NCBI RefSeq assembly: GCF_026212465.1
Contig: NC_080048.1
Location: forward strand, 35,116,422 to 35,180,421
From: Amaranthus tricolor
Lineage: Eukaryota; Streptophyta; Magnoliopsida; Caryophyllales; Amaranthaceae
DNA: 64,000 bases
Direction: 5' to 3'
The notes beneath the pieces are model-generated. The model was not told the origin of the DNA. It did not search any database and saw only the letters and a program-made list of their open reading frames with translations. Of the stretch, positions 35,877 to 46,319 are shown piece by piece. Position 1 is the first letter of the stretch; every line of letters begins with the position of its first letter. The position numbers and the translations under genes were made by a program.

Positions 35877-35989
35877 TGCTCTGATACCATGTTAAATTAG
35901 GCTGGACTTATTGTGAATGCCAGCATATTAACGGGAGGACACAAGTGCACACACTTCAATTTATCGATGTGGGATAACTCATCCCAACA
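35877..35989 (-). repeat. copia-2 right, inverted primer site and LTR
   Basis: On the minus strand the LTR (35989-35890) ends TTTAACA and is followed by TGGTATCAGAGC, the canonical copia primer site. The orientation is opposite to the gag-integrase frame beside it. Confidence 0.92.
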
Positions 35990-35994
35990 CAAAG

Positions 35995-38900
35995 CTAAGT
36001 GGGGCCGGCCAAAAATGCGACCCTTTGGTCTCCAATACTTGTCTAGAAGCTTGTGTAATTCATAGAGTTTAGTATATATATATATATATATAATTCTCAA
36101 TGAATATCGCAAGAAAAAAACTATTTTGTTTAAGAAAAGTATGTAAATACTATATATTTTAATAAAATAATTACTTTAAATAATAATATAATTTACTAAA
36201 ATATTTAATCTAATTTAGCTCGTAAATTTGACTATAAGATATTTTTTATGGACTTCTAAAATTCAATTAAATAAAGTAAACTAACTATTTATGAATGAAT
36301 TCAGCTTATTTTGAGTCAATTTAAACTAAATTTTTTAAAAAAAATTTTGAAGTGATTTAAAAAAGCATTTAATAATTTAAATAAATATATTTTTCAAAAA
36401 TATTTTTTACTTACATATAAAATGATTATCTTATTAAGTTTTAAATTTATTTAGGAAAATAGGTTTCCACGCAATCAATTATGGCTTTACTAAAAATACT
36501 AACCTAATTTAACTTTAAATTTATTTAGGAAAACTCTAAAAAGTTTTCATGTGTTATTTTTATTTCTTTTATTAGTATTTATTATGATTTATGATTATAT
36601 CATACAATTCAATAAAAAAGTTGTAAAATGATAAATAAAACCTATTAGTTATTTTTTAAATGTCAGTTATTTTACAGACTTTTATTATTATGCGTAGTTC
36701 AAAGTTCTGATTAGAGTTATTAAGTTGTATAAGTAGTAGAGCAACTATTACATTAAATTTTAAATATTTCAACACACAATAGTCATTATTGGAAAAACAA
36801 CTTTCTTTGCAAATGTCACAAAAGTATTATTTACCTTACAATGAGTAGAGTACAATAAAACTTTCCTTTTCTATTTTATTTGTCAATTTTAAATTTTTTC
36901 ACTTTGAGAGAAATTTATATTAGATTTTTGAATTATGTATTAAAGATAAAATATATTTATTTAAGATTTTGTTAAATCTTGATTTAAAGTTTTCTAATAT
37001 ATAATTTTTATAATTTTTTATGATGCGTACTTAAAGATATTAAAAACTCTAAACTCACTTTAAAATACGTGCAAAAAATAACAAGGACAAACAAAAAGCA
37101 ACTAAGAGAGTATATCAAATCAGTACATATTTTAAATATAATTGATTCCTCATAGTCATGGAAAAAAATGTCAAATATCGTCCATCTAATATTAATTTAC
37201 AAATATCGTTTTATAATTACATACTCCCTCCGTCTCATTAAATTTGCAACATTTGCCATTTTAGTCTGTCCTACTTAATTTACATCATTTCTATTTTTGG
37301 ACAATGGTTCAACATTTTCTTTTAATTTCATCCATACATTATTAATCTTTTTTAATTTCATCCATACAATTTATTCTCTCTCTTCATTTATTACCATTAT
37401 TCACCTTTTTCTTAAAATATCAATTTTCTCTTTAATTCAATCTATAAGAGACAAAGTACTATTATACTTATTATATTAGTACGAAATAATTTTTTTTTTT
37501 ATTTTTGAATGACCTTAATAATATAGACATTAATACTTTATTAACTGTAATTAAAAAAACAATTTGCAATAGCCTAAAACATTAAAGTTATATTCGCAAA
37601 TCGCAATTCATTTATGAATTTATTTGCTAGTATATTTTATAAAGTTTAGTCCATTAGTGGACTACCATTGATCCAAGTATCCAACTGTTAATTTAATAAG
37701 ATTATAGAGTAGTTTATAAAGTTGAAATTTGTCATCCGACTACGTCAATCCATAGCTTGTTTGTATATGATCTTTCACCCTTCAAATTATACAAGTAATG
37801 GTCTATTTAATAGGTGATAATAAACGGTGACAATGGAAATAAAAAATTAGTGTAATTTAGTTGAAAAATCTTTTGATTATCTGGATGGTTATGCTTATCC
37901 AACTTCAATTATCTCATTTTCTTTATAAAATTCATTCTTATGCATCATCATTGAGACAAGTGGTATTAGGTGGTAATAAGATTATGGGAATGATATGAAA
38001 CTTTTGATGAATTTTACACTATAAATCATTTTCATTACCACCATTTAATACCCTTAACCAAATGAGTCGTGATTGTTTTGTGGATTGGTAATAATTTATT
38101 ACGCCTTATTCAAATTAAATATCTCATTTTTTGTTTTGGTATATTTATTTCAAATGTTAATTTTTTTATTTTGTAATTTTTTCTTTAGTTGTATTCTCAT
38201 GTGATTCAACTTTTTTACACAATTACCATTAAATTATACTTCCACCGTTTCAATTTATTTGCAATATTGAAAATACTTGTACTATTTACTTATCTCTCTT
38301 AATTTGTGATTAATTTTTATTTATAAGTTAAAACATAATTAAATAAAATCTTATTTAATTCATTTCGATAAAAAAAATTATTAATGTTAAATTTTATAAT
38401 TTTCTATTATACATAATTATAAATATTAAGAATTAAATTAAGACATAAGATCACTTTAAAAATCAAACATCAGAAGTATTTTGAAAGAGACGAAATTTTC
38501 GCTTGGTTCAGACGTTCACATGCACATCCACATCCACCAATTAGTAGCATTCACAATAATCTTATTTTCAAAATTATAATATCGGTATAACCAGCTTGTT
38601 GCCAGCTACAAGTCAACAACACAGTCCAAAATATACAAACCTTTGACCTATTTGAATCTACAACTTGGACAAACTATAACAGGAGTAAGATGTACTTCTA
38701 TCTCAATTTGCAAAAAATTAAATATTTTTTTTAATAATTTGCAAATAACCTTTTTAAAATTTAAGACTTTTTCGAATTATAATTTTAATGTGTATTTTTT
38801 GTGAATTACAACACCAAACTATAAAAGTCTACAGCATTCGGATCATATAGCAGAATTTCGACCATTTGTCCTAAAATTGTGAACACTAAAATGATCGAAA

Positions 38901-39673
38901 TTATATGTTTTGGCCTGAATTCCTAAACGCAGTAGACTTTAATACTTTGGTGGTTGAAATCGCAAAAAAAATATCGAGATTGTAATTCGCAGAAGTCCTA
39001 AACTTTAATTTTTTTATAATCTCATGGCTTATACTTTTAATTTCATGCTCATAATCTTGTGATTTAATGACTTATACTTATTACTTTTCACGTTATGCTC
39101 ATGGTTGGATTCTCACCTAGCTCACCATAATGTTTTGATTTAAAATTCAAATTTCATTTAAAAAATGATTAAGATGATGTTGAAATTTATTATGAGCCCG
39201 ACTAATTGCGAGAGCTACTCTTTTGAGAGACCGTCTTTCGGTAAGACGATCAAAAATAAAAGATTCTCATAGTTTGTATTAGATGAGCAGTAGCTATTTA
39301 ACATATGTATAAGACGCGTCTCTTAATTAGACTGTCTGATACTACAATTCGTGTAATCACAATGGCGTTGACTAGTCTCATACGTCTACCCGACCTGATG
39401 GAGTTTAATGGTCCAGTTTCATGAAAATTAATTGGGCCATGCCAACAGTAGAATCAGCTAGACTTGGATTATTTCGGAGTTGGTCTTGCTTGAACAAGAA
39501 CATTAATAATTTATAAATTTTCAAATGCGATAGTTCCACCGTAAAATCATATTTATTGGTTGATTTAATGTATATTTATTATTTTAAAATGATTACTTAT
39601 AATTACAAAGTGATTAATTTGGAAAATATGATAATTATATGTAATTATGTATAACCTTTTATTATTTCTTTTA
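35995..39673. other. AT-rich spacer with three MITE copies
   Basis: Very AT-rich, no genes. It holds a (TA)n tract at 36071-36091, a Stowaway-like family B copy from 37222 (CTCCCTCCGTCTC...), a family C copy at 37800-38072 and a family A copy at about 38228-38490 (core AAGTTAAAACATAATTAAAT). A GAGACCGTCT motif is at 39227. Nothing else is recognisable. Confidence 0.6.
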
Positions 39674-40052
39674 GGGAAATTACATGTAGCGACCCTGAAT
39701 TTTTTGCTTTTCTACGTGGTAGAGGTAAACAATAAATCCACGTGATGACCCTTAGCTTCCAATTTTTCCTTGTGGTGATCCGTTGGACAATGTGTTAAAT
39801 TTTTTTTTATTAAATTAACTACTTATTTCGACTAAATTACGAAATATGTAGCCAAGTAGGATGATCTCGAGGTCTTTTTTTTGAAAAAAAGTCATTGTGT
39901 TCGGAAAACATAACTGAAAGTTAACAAAAAGACTCCTTTTTATCTACCACGTGGAAAAGTTGGTATCTTAAGATCACAACGTGAATTTAAAAAAAATATT
40001 TATCTGCCATATGAAAAAGCCGATAATTTAGGGGTATTGCGTGGAATTTCCC
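39674..40052. mobile_element. MULE-like MITE (379 bp)
   Basis: Inverted ends: GGGAAATTACATGTAGCGACC on the left corresponds to GGGAAATTCCACGCAATACC read inward from the right, with further pairing of GCTTTTCTACGTGG-like words. Flanks TTTCTTTTA and TTTCTATTC match at 7 of 9 positions. No coding sequence. Confidence 0.55.
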
Positions 40053-40114
40053 TTTCTATTCATTTCTTTGTATTATTTTGTTACAAGTCTTCTTTTTCTT
40101 TTCTTTTTCAAAAA

Positions 40115-41440
40115 GGAAAAATTACAAAAAAACTACCTAATTTATAGCACCTTTTGAAAAAAAACTTCAAATTTAATTTTTTTTGCAAAAAACTACCTTA
40201 TATGATATTTTTGTTTTCAAAAGACTATCACTTGACGGAAACCATCAGATGACCGTCAAGTGGGGCGTTGACTTTGCATGTGAGAGGCATGTGACTTCAT
40301 TAAACGTACCATTTCCTCAATTCCTTTTCTTTATTTCCCTCCTATTTTCTAATTTTACCCCTATTGTTTGCATACATACATTGTCTTCTTAATTCTTCTT
40401 TTCTTTCGTTTATTGTACTTCTATTAATCACTTCAATTACATCATGCCTTCATCCTCTTCAATAGAAAATCCCAAAGTTGATAAGTATGGTTGATAAATT
40501 TTCAAAGATTGAGTTCTTGATTTTAGCGGTAAATGTTAATGTAATTATTTTCATAACTTTAAATTTGAGGAACTTTTTAAAAGTTTGAAAAAGATATAGC
40601 AGAATCTGACACTCCAGCATTTTTTTCACCCTTTTTTCTTCTTTTTCACTTTTTAATTTAGTTAAATTTGAGGTAATTTTTTGGGAAATTTGAAGAACAA
40701 CTACACTACTTTGATTATTTTCATTTTGGATTTTTAGGTTATTAAAGTTTTGAACTTGATGAAATTTGGGGAATATTGAGTGTAATTGGATCAGTTTTAA
40801 TGTCATTAATCTTAAAGCTTTCAACTTGAATCAATGAAAACTGAGAGATATCTGAAGATTAATGAAAATCAATTTGCATGCTTTAATTATGTGGGAGAAC
40901 ATAATTTATTCATTATGGGTATATGAGAAACACCACACACAACCACACTTACCCACTTAAGCACCCTTAAGACCCAACTTCGATCGGTGATCCTAAGCCG
41001 TGCCTCCCACCACTAAAGTTGGAAGGGCAAGTTGGGTTGATTGATTGGTTGGTTGGTTAGAGGGGTAGGTTGGGGTTGTCGACTAAAGTTGGATGTTAAG
41101 TGATGTTTGAGTTGGTAAGGGAGGTTGCGATAATGATGGATCGGCGACACTAAATGAGTATGACTATAAAAATGGTTTACTCTAGGTGTGAGTGAATATT
41201 AAGATTTTTCTTTTTTTTTTGTTAAAATACTTATTTTAATTTAAAAGTATTTTTAAAAAATATAAGATTTATTGGAAAATGCCACGTAGACAATTTAACA
41301 ACTTAAGTTGGTCAAAATGCTAAAAGGAGATCATATGTCTGTCACGTGTAAAGTCAAATAGCACTTAATAGTCAATTAAGAGGTTTTGTAATTTTTTGCA
41401 AAAGAAACTATAGATTAGGGAGTGTTTTTGTAATATTTCC
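40115..41440. mobile_element. non-autonomous MULE-like element (1326 bp)
   Basis: Long inverted ends (at least ~50 bp, traceable to about 190 bp): GGAAAAATTACAAAAAAACT at the left and, inverted, GGAAATATTACAAAAACACT at the right. The pair TTGACTTTGCATGTGAGAG / TTGACTTTACACGTGACAG lies further in. Flanks TTTCAAAAA (40106-40114) and TTTCTAAAA (41441-41449) agree at 8 of 9 positions. The ~900-bp interior is unlike the ends and non-transposase, so it may contain captured sequence. It ends just before a leader-like, C-rich region. Confidence 0.7.
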
Positions 41441-41449
41441 TTTCTAAAA

Positions 41450-41797
41450 CTACTACTCATCATCTTCCTGACCACCCAAAACCCTTTCCCCAAACACATT
41501 ACCAAAAACCACACAGCAATTCCCCCTTCCTTCCTCTCATTTCACGCATCATCCTTACCCCATCTCCCCTTTGGGTGTTCTAAAGATCACCAACAATCTT
41601 CGATTATCCTTGAATTTGAATTGAACAATTATTCTTCTCCCTCATTCGTTTGCCTGGATTCTTGAAGAACAACAAACCTCATTGCTCTTCCTTCTCGAAT
41701 CTTGTTCGAAAATGAAAAACAAAAACAACATCCTAATTGCCTAATTTGATATTCGAAAAATCAGTCACTCACGTTCCTTGTTTCATACAGAAATACA
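41450..41797 (+). other. leader-like sequence, part 1 (possible PUKI 5' UTR)
   Basis: An abrupt change to C/T/A-rich, G-poor sequence (CCACCCAAAACCC, CTTCCTTCCTCTCATTTC) with no long frame, as in plant 5' UTRs. It is interrupted by copia-3. When that element and one TSD copy are removed it continues at 43411. Whether it belongs to PUKI (start codon 4.5 kb downstream) is an inference. Confidence 0.35.
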
Positions 41798-41802
41798 GTG
41801 AT

Positions 41803-43405
41803 TCCCTCCAATTACTAACTGATTTTCTTGAAGAACGAAACGCAGCCTTGATTTCTTGTTGCTCCTGAATTAGTACCATGTAATTCGAAACAAGTACCAC
41901 GCTCATGACCACGCTTCTTACAATAAGAACAAAGAAGAGCAGATTTATCAAGCACAGGAGGTCTTGAACGAGACCGAGAATGAACATTCGAGAGAGCAAA
42001 CACATGGGTGTCGATGTCAGTAGACTTTGTGCGAGCAATGGAGCGGGAACGTTCCTCTTGAAGGAAGGTTTGATAAGCACGATCAATGTCCGGGGAAGGC
42101 ATCTGAGACAAGAGATTAGTGCGAACCGTACCATAAATGTCATCATCAATTCCAATATAAAACTGATGTAATATTTCTTCATCCCGATCTTGGCGAAATT
42201 TATTCACAACACCACAAGTACACAGACCACAACTACAATGAGGAATAGGTTTCAAACGATCAAGTTCATCATAGAGCCCCATAAGTTTAGTATAATAGTC
42301 CTCAATTGTCATAGATTTCAATTGACGACAATCCGTAATTTGCGCTCGAAGTTGTTGAATACGCGGGCCATTAGCAACACAGTAACGTTTTTCAAGATAC
42401 AACCATAAAGCCCGAGCCGTATCATGAAAGGGTATTGAAGAAACAATTTTAGGGTCAAGAGTACGATTAATCCAAGATACAATCATGGAATTAACAGTTT
42501 CCCAATCAAGAATATCATGAGCAGTAGTCGGTTTAACAATGGAACCATCAACAAAACCAAATTTACGACGGGATTTTAAAGATAAAGTAATAGCACGAGA
42601 CCAAGAAAGATAATTATCACCTTTGAGAATGATATGAGAGATGAAATTACCCGGTTGATCGCCGGAGCCAAGATAGAATGGAGAAGTAATATCAATCACT
42701 TGTGAATCAGTGGACTTCGGTTCACCCGTCATGATGTAAAAGCAAGCGTGGATCAATCACAAATCAAAAGAAACCAAAAACGCAACAAACCAGCAATAGA
42801 AGAAACGCAACAAATCAATAGAAGAAGAAACCAGCAACAAACCAAAAGAAACCAATCAATCGAGAATCAAACCAGAAACCAGAATCAAACCAGAAACCTA
42901 GAAACGCAAATCAAACGCAAATCAAACGCTGAGACCAGAATCAAACGCAGAAACCAATCGAAGAAACCAGAAACCAATCAAAATCAAAACCAGAAGAAAC
43001 CAAAGAAAATCAAAAGAAGAAACCAAAGCAATCGCTGAGTCCAAATCAATCGAAGAAACCAATCGAAAACGCAGAAACCAATCGAAAAACAAAAAAACAG
43101 AAAGTCAATCGAAGAGATCAATCGAAGAAACCAGAAGGAAGAAAACGCAATCGTTGAAAATCAATTGAAAGGAGAAGAAACGCAGGGAAAAACAGAGGAG
43201 AAAGCAAGAGAAAGAAAATGAGATATGTTGTCAGGCAGAGAAAGCAAATCTGATACCATGTTAAGATTTGGGTATTTTCCCCCTTGTTTATTCATAAAAC
43301 CATCAAGAGTATATATATACATGATCAAACAAAAATAATTGGGCCAAAGTTAAAATAAAGCCCATAATGCAAAATACATCGAAATTAAATGTAAATTGTT
43401 CAACA
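41803..43405 (-). mobile_element. copia-3, truncated copia with a single LTR
   Basis: On the minus strand: a 147-bp LTR (43405-43259, TGTTGAACAATT...TCTTAACA), primer site TGGTATCAGA (43258-43249), a long A/CA-rich leader, and gag. The element stops after a purine-rich GGAGGGA at 41803, with no 3' LTR. GTGAT flanks it at 41798-41802 and 43406-43410, suggesting a 5-bp target duplication despite the missing end. Confidence 0.75.
41815..42732 (-). pseudogene. copia-3 gag fragment
   Basis: From ATG 42732 (MTGEPKSTDSQV) an open Gag frame runs through KGDNYLSWSRAITLSLKS, KFGFVDGSIVKPT, DWETVNSMIVSWINRTL and the zinc knuckle CSYCKKRGHERGTC. It then loses family resemblance and stops at 41815. Protease, integrase and reverse transcriptase are absent. 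Gag is open throughout, so the truncation, not decay, is the main defect. Confidence 0.9.
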
Positions 43406-43410
43406 GTGAT

Positions 43411-43516
43411 TACAACACCACAGTTTCAATAGCGGAGTCCTAATTTCTTGCGCCTGAAGTTTGAAGACCCATTATTTTCTTTCCCGTAAATCTTGTGTCG
43501 AGATTCTTGAAGGAAG
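43411..43516 (+). other. leader-like sequence, part 2
   Basis: Continuation of 41450-41797 across copia-3, ending at a possible donor GAAGGAAG|GTATTAAAG (43517). Non-coding. The following 43520-44004 is AT-rich and intron-like. Confidence 0.3.
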
Positions 43517-44004
43517 GTATTAAAGTCTTTACTGAATATAACTTCTTTTTTTTCAATTACTTTTGGTTACCCAATTCATTATACCCTTCTTGCTATATTA
43601 TATTATTCATGTCAAATTCTATCAAAAATCTTTGCATGAGATTAATTAGTTAATTGAGACTTATTATATGTATTGTTCAACTAAAAAGAGATGGATTTTG
43701 TGTTGCTTGATATTAGTTAGTGGAAAATTGAGATTTATGGATTTTGTTGAAAAATGCTTCTTGATGGTAAAATGTTGGGTATTTTGACATTCTTGGATAA
43801 ATTAATAGATTCATTTTGAGTATTATTGATTGTGGGATAGATATCTTTGTGGTTAATTAAGTATATAATTTGGAGAAGGGGATAAATGACTATGGTTATA
43901 GGCTTTGTTGGGTAAACATTTGTTATTGATGAAGTATTGGATAATTAATGTTCTTGAAGTCGATTATTAGTATCTTTGGAGCGATTATTGACCTTGGGTT
44001 GGAT

Positions 44005-44478
44005 GCATGCTTATTAAAATCACGATTCTGATCTACGATTCTAATATTTTACAATCCAAAAACAAGCGAGCAATTTGAATCGTGGGTAGAATCGTAAGTT
44101 GGTAGAATCTTACGATTCTAATTACAATAAAATTTGTAGAGGTAGAATCATAACACTATTCTACGATCCTACGATTTAGCGATCAGATTCTACAAATTTA
44201 TTCTTAATTTTTATTAGTTTTTTTTATGTATTTTACTTTCAATTCAACGATCCAACATTATAATTTTTAAATAATACATTTCTTTATTGGTATGAAGATT
44301 CAAAATAATTATTAATTAATTTTCCATTTCAATCTTAAAAGTGAAGCAAATGGAACTTTTGAGATGGAAATATTATGACTAAATAGGAAATTTAGGTTTA
44401 TTATAGAATCTTACGATCCTACGATTCGATTCTACCTCTCCAAACGATTCTAATTATAATCCCGATTTTAACAACTTT
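44005..44478. mobile_element. hAT-like MITE (474 bp)
   Basis: Flanked by GGTTGGAT at 43997-44004 and 44479-44486, a perfect 8-bp duplication. Ends are imperfect inverted repeats sharing TTAAAATC. Subterminal regions are filled with ACGATTCTA / TAGAATCGTA copies. Non-coding. Confidence 0.75.
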
Positions 44479-44859
44479 GGTTGGATTTCTACCCTGTGTT
44501 AATTATATATACAATGGAGGACTATGAATATTGGTAAAGCTTTAAGAGAATGCAGACAATTATATACTTGTGGCTATAATGATTGTTGGTGCATAATGAT
44601 TGGACTAAATTAGGGCATGTACAATTATAATGATTTGAAATGCTAGACAATGCTTAGATTGAGAAAAACATGAGAATATGAGCGTTATTCAACCTTGGTT
44701 TTCTTTTGATTATTATGGGAAATCGTTACTTATTAGATGTTGTACGTTTAGAATAAATTCTTGGTTATATTACGATCTTAGGAAGAGATGTAATAAGTTA
44801 TATGTTAGTATAGTAGCATCGAACGCACTTTGTTGATAATGTTTATTGTTATGCTTCAG

Positions 44860-45388
44860 GATTCTCTGTGGAACCATTCTAGCTGATAGATGCGAATCAA
44901 ACCCGACTCTATGAAGCGTCATCGTTGGTGAGTAGTTGTAGACTTGTAGTCCTTTAAAAGGGTCTGGCCAGACTTCATTCCTTGAAAATAGTTTATTAAA
45001 GTGGTCTTGAATTTGCTAACTATTGAGACAAATTTGTTGTGACTACTTATGTTGTTATTGTGATGTAGTCAATGGATCGAGCTCACGAGCTGGTCATTGA
45101 CAGAGTAGAGGGAAAATGTCCCATACTCCCAATTTTGAGGTGAATTGTCATTTAACTGTTGACTAGCTTTACCCGAAGGGACATAGTCTTAGAGCTATGG
45201 GTGTTTCTTTTAACTAGACTCTAATGCTCACAAAGATGTAGGACTAATGTTGCTTTTAAGTCCTTTATTTTGTTTTATCACGTTATGTTTGGTTTTGGAT
45301 TGCTTCTTTTCATTCAGTTAAATCTGACTCTATGTTGTTTCCTTCTTTTAGATTGCTAGCAAATCGGTACCATTCGGGAAGAAAACAG
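44860..45388 (+). other. two exon-like islands upstream of PUKI
   Basis: 44860-44927 is preceded by TGCTTCAG and followed by GTGAGT. 45352-45388 is preceded by CTTCTTTTAG and followed by GTAATT. Both are GC-richer than their surroundings and lack a common long frame. They could be non-coding 5' UTR exons of PUKI or of an unrelated transcript. The stretch 45389-46319 is AT-rich with a GAGACGGTCTC motif at 45934. Confidence 0.3.
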
Positions 45389-46319
45389 GTAATTGAGTTG
45401 AATAGTGCATTTGGAAGATCCTTTTGAGTTGAGTTTGCTTAAGTGTTGTATTGGTTATGTTGGACCTTAGTAATCTATGATGTATATTTGGTTTTGTTGA
45501 TTCTGTTGGACTAGTAGACATTCATACCGTCATGTTTTATTTTATGGGTTCTTGGTATAGCTGTTTGAATTGAGAATTAGCTCTCATAGACGGTGACTTG
45601 GGATTTGTGATATGATTTTATAGGAGATTGTTTTGACCTTGTCTTCATTTTGGGTATATTAATTCGTAACAACTTCTCTTACTTAGTCTATAAATAAGTC
45701 TTGTTGTTACATAAAAATATAAGACTTTAAAGATCAATTCCAAGACTTAAGTCGGTTTGGTTTTACTTCTTAAATTTGGTATTATAATTTTTGTAAAAAA
45801 ATTTCAATTCCAAGACTTAAAAGACCTAATTCAAGTCTTAAAAGACCGATTCCAACATTATCTTGAATTTGATCTTTTAAGTCTCAAATTTGGATTGAAA
45901 AAACATTATATAAAAAAATGAAAATCGTTGTATGAGACGGTCTCATCAAGAGACGCATCCAATGCATGACTTAAATAGTTCATCTAATACCTACGATGAG
46001 AATGTGAGCTCTTTATTGGCTCCTTATTTGAAGCACTTTCTTTGAGAGACGATTTCTTATAAGAATAGCTAAAAAAAATATTGGTTGGACCTTTGTTGAA
46101 GTTAATGCTTGGAATTGACAATTTAATCATGAAATTGACATTTTACGTCTTGGAATGAGCAATTTAAGGTTTGGTTTTGGATGATTTAAAAACCTTATTG
46201 GGTTGGGCTTTTCATGTGGTTGCGTGGATATAACGGTTTCATAGAAGATTTTCTGAATAATCTTTGTTGTACTCCTATAGCTTGTATAACAAGTGCGAAG
46301 GGGGCAAAACTCAAAGAAG

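Larger units (their letters stand above)
32840..35989 (+). mobile_element. copia-2: aberrant copia insertion with head-to-head LTRs
   Basis: Both ends carry the same LTR 5' terminus in inverted orientation: TGTTGGGATG at 32840-32849 and CATCCCAACA at 35980-35989. A 5-bp target duplication CAAAG flanks them (32835-32839 and 35990-35994). Between them lie plus-strand gag, protease and part of integrase, then an inverted primer binding site (TCTGATACCA) and an inverted LTR. The expected second LTR in direct orientation is absent. A 968-bp hAT element was inserted later. The structure is explained under findings. Confidence 0.92.

Noticed and set aside
42748..43038. Plus-strand frame rich in Asn, Gln, Lys and Arg
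   Set aside because: Low-complexity leader of copia-3 read on the wrong strand.
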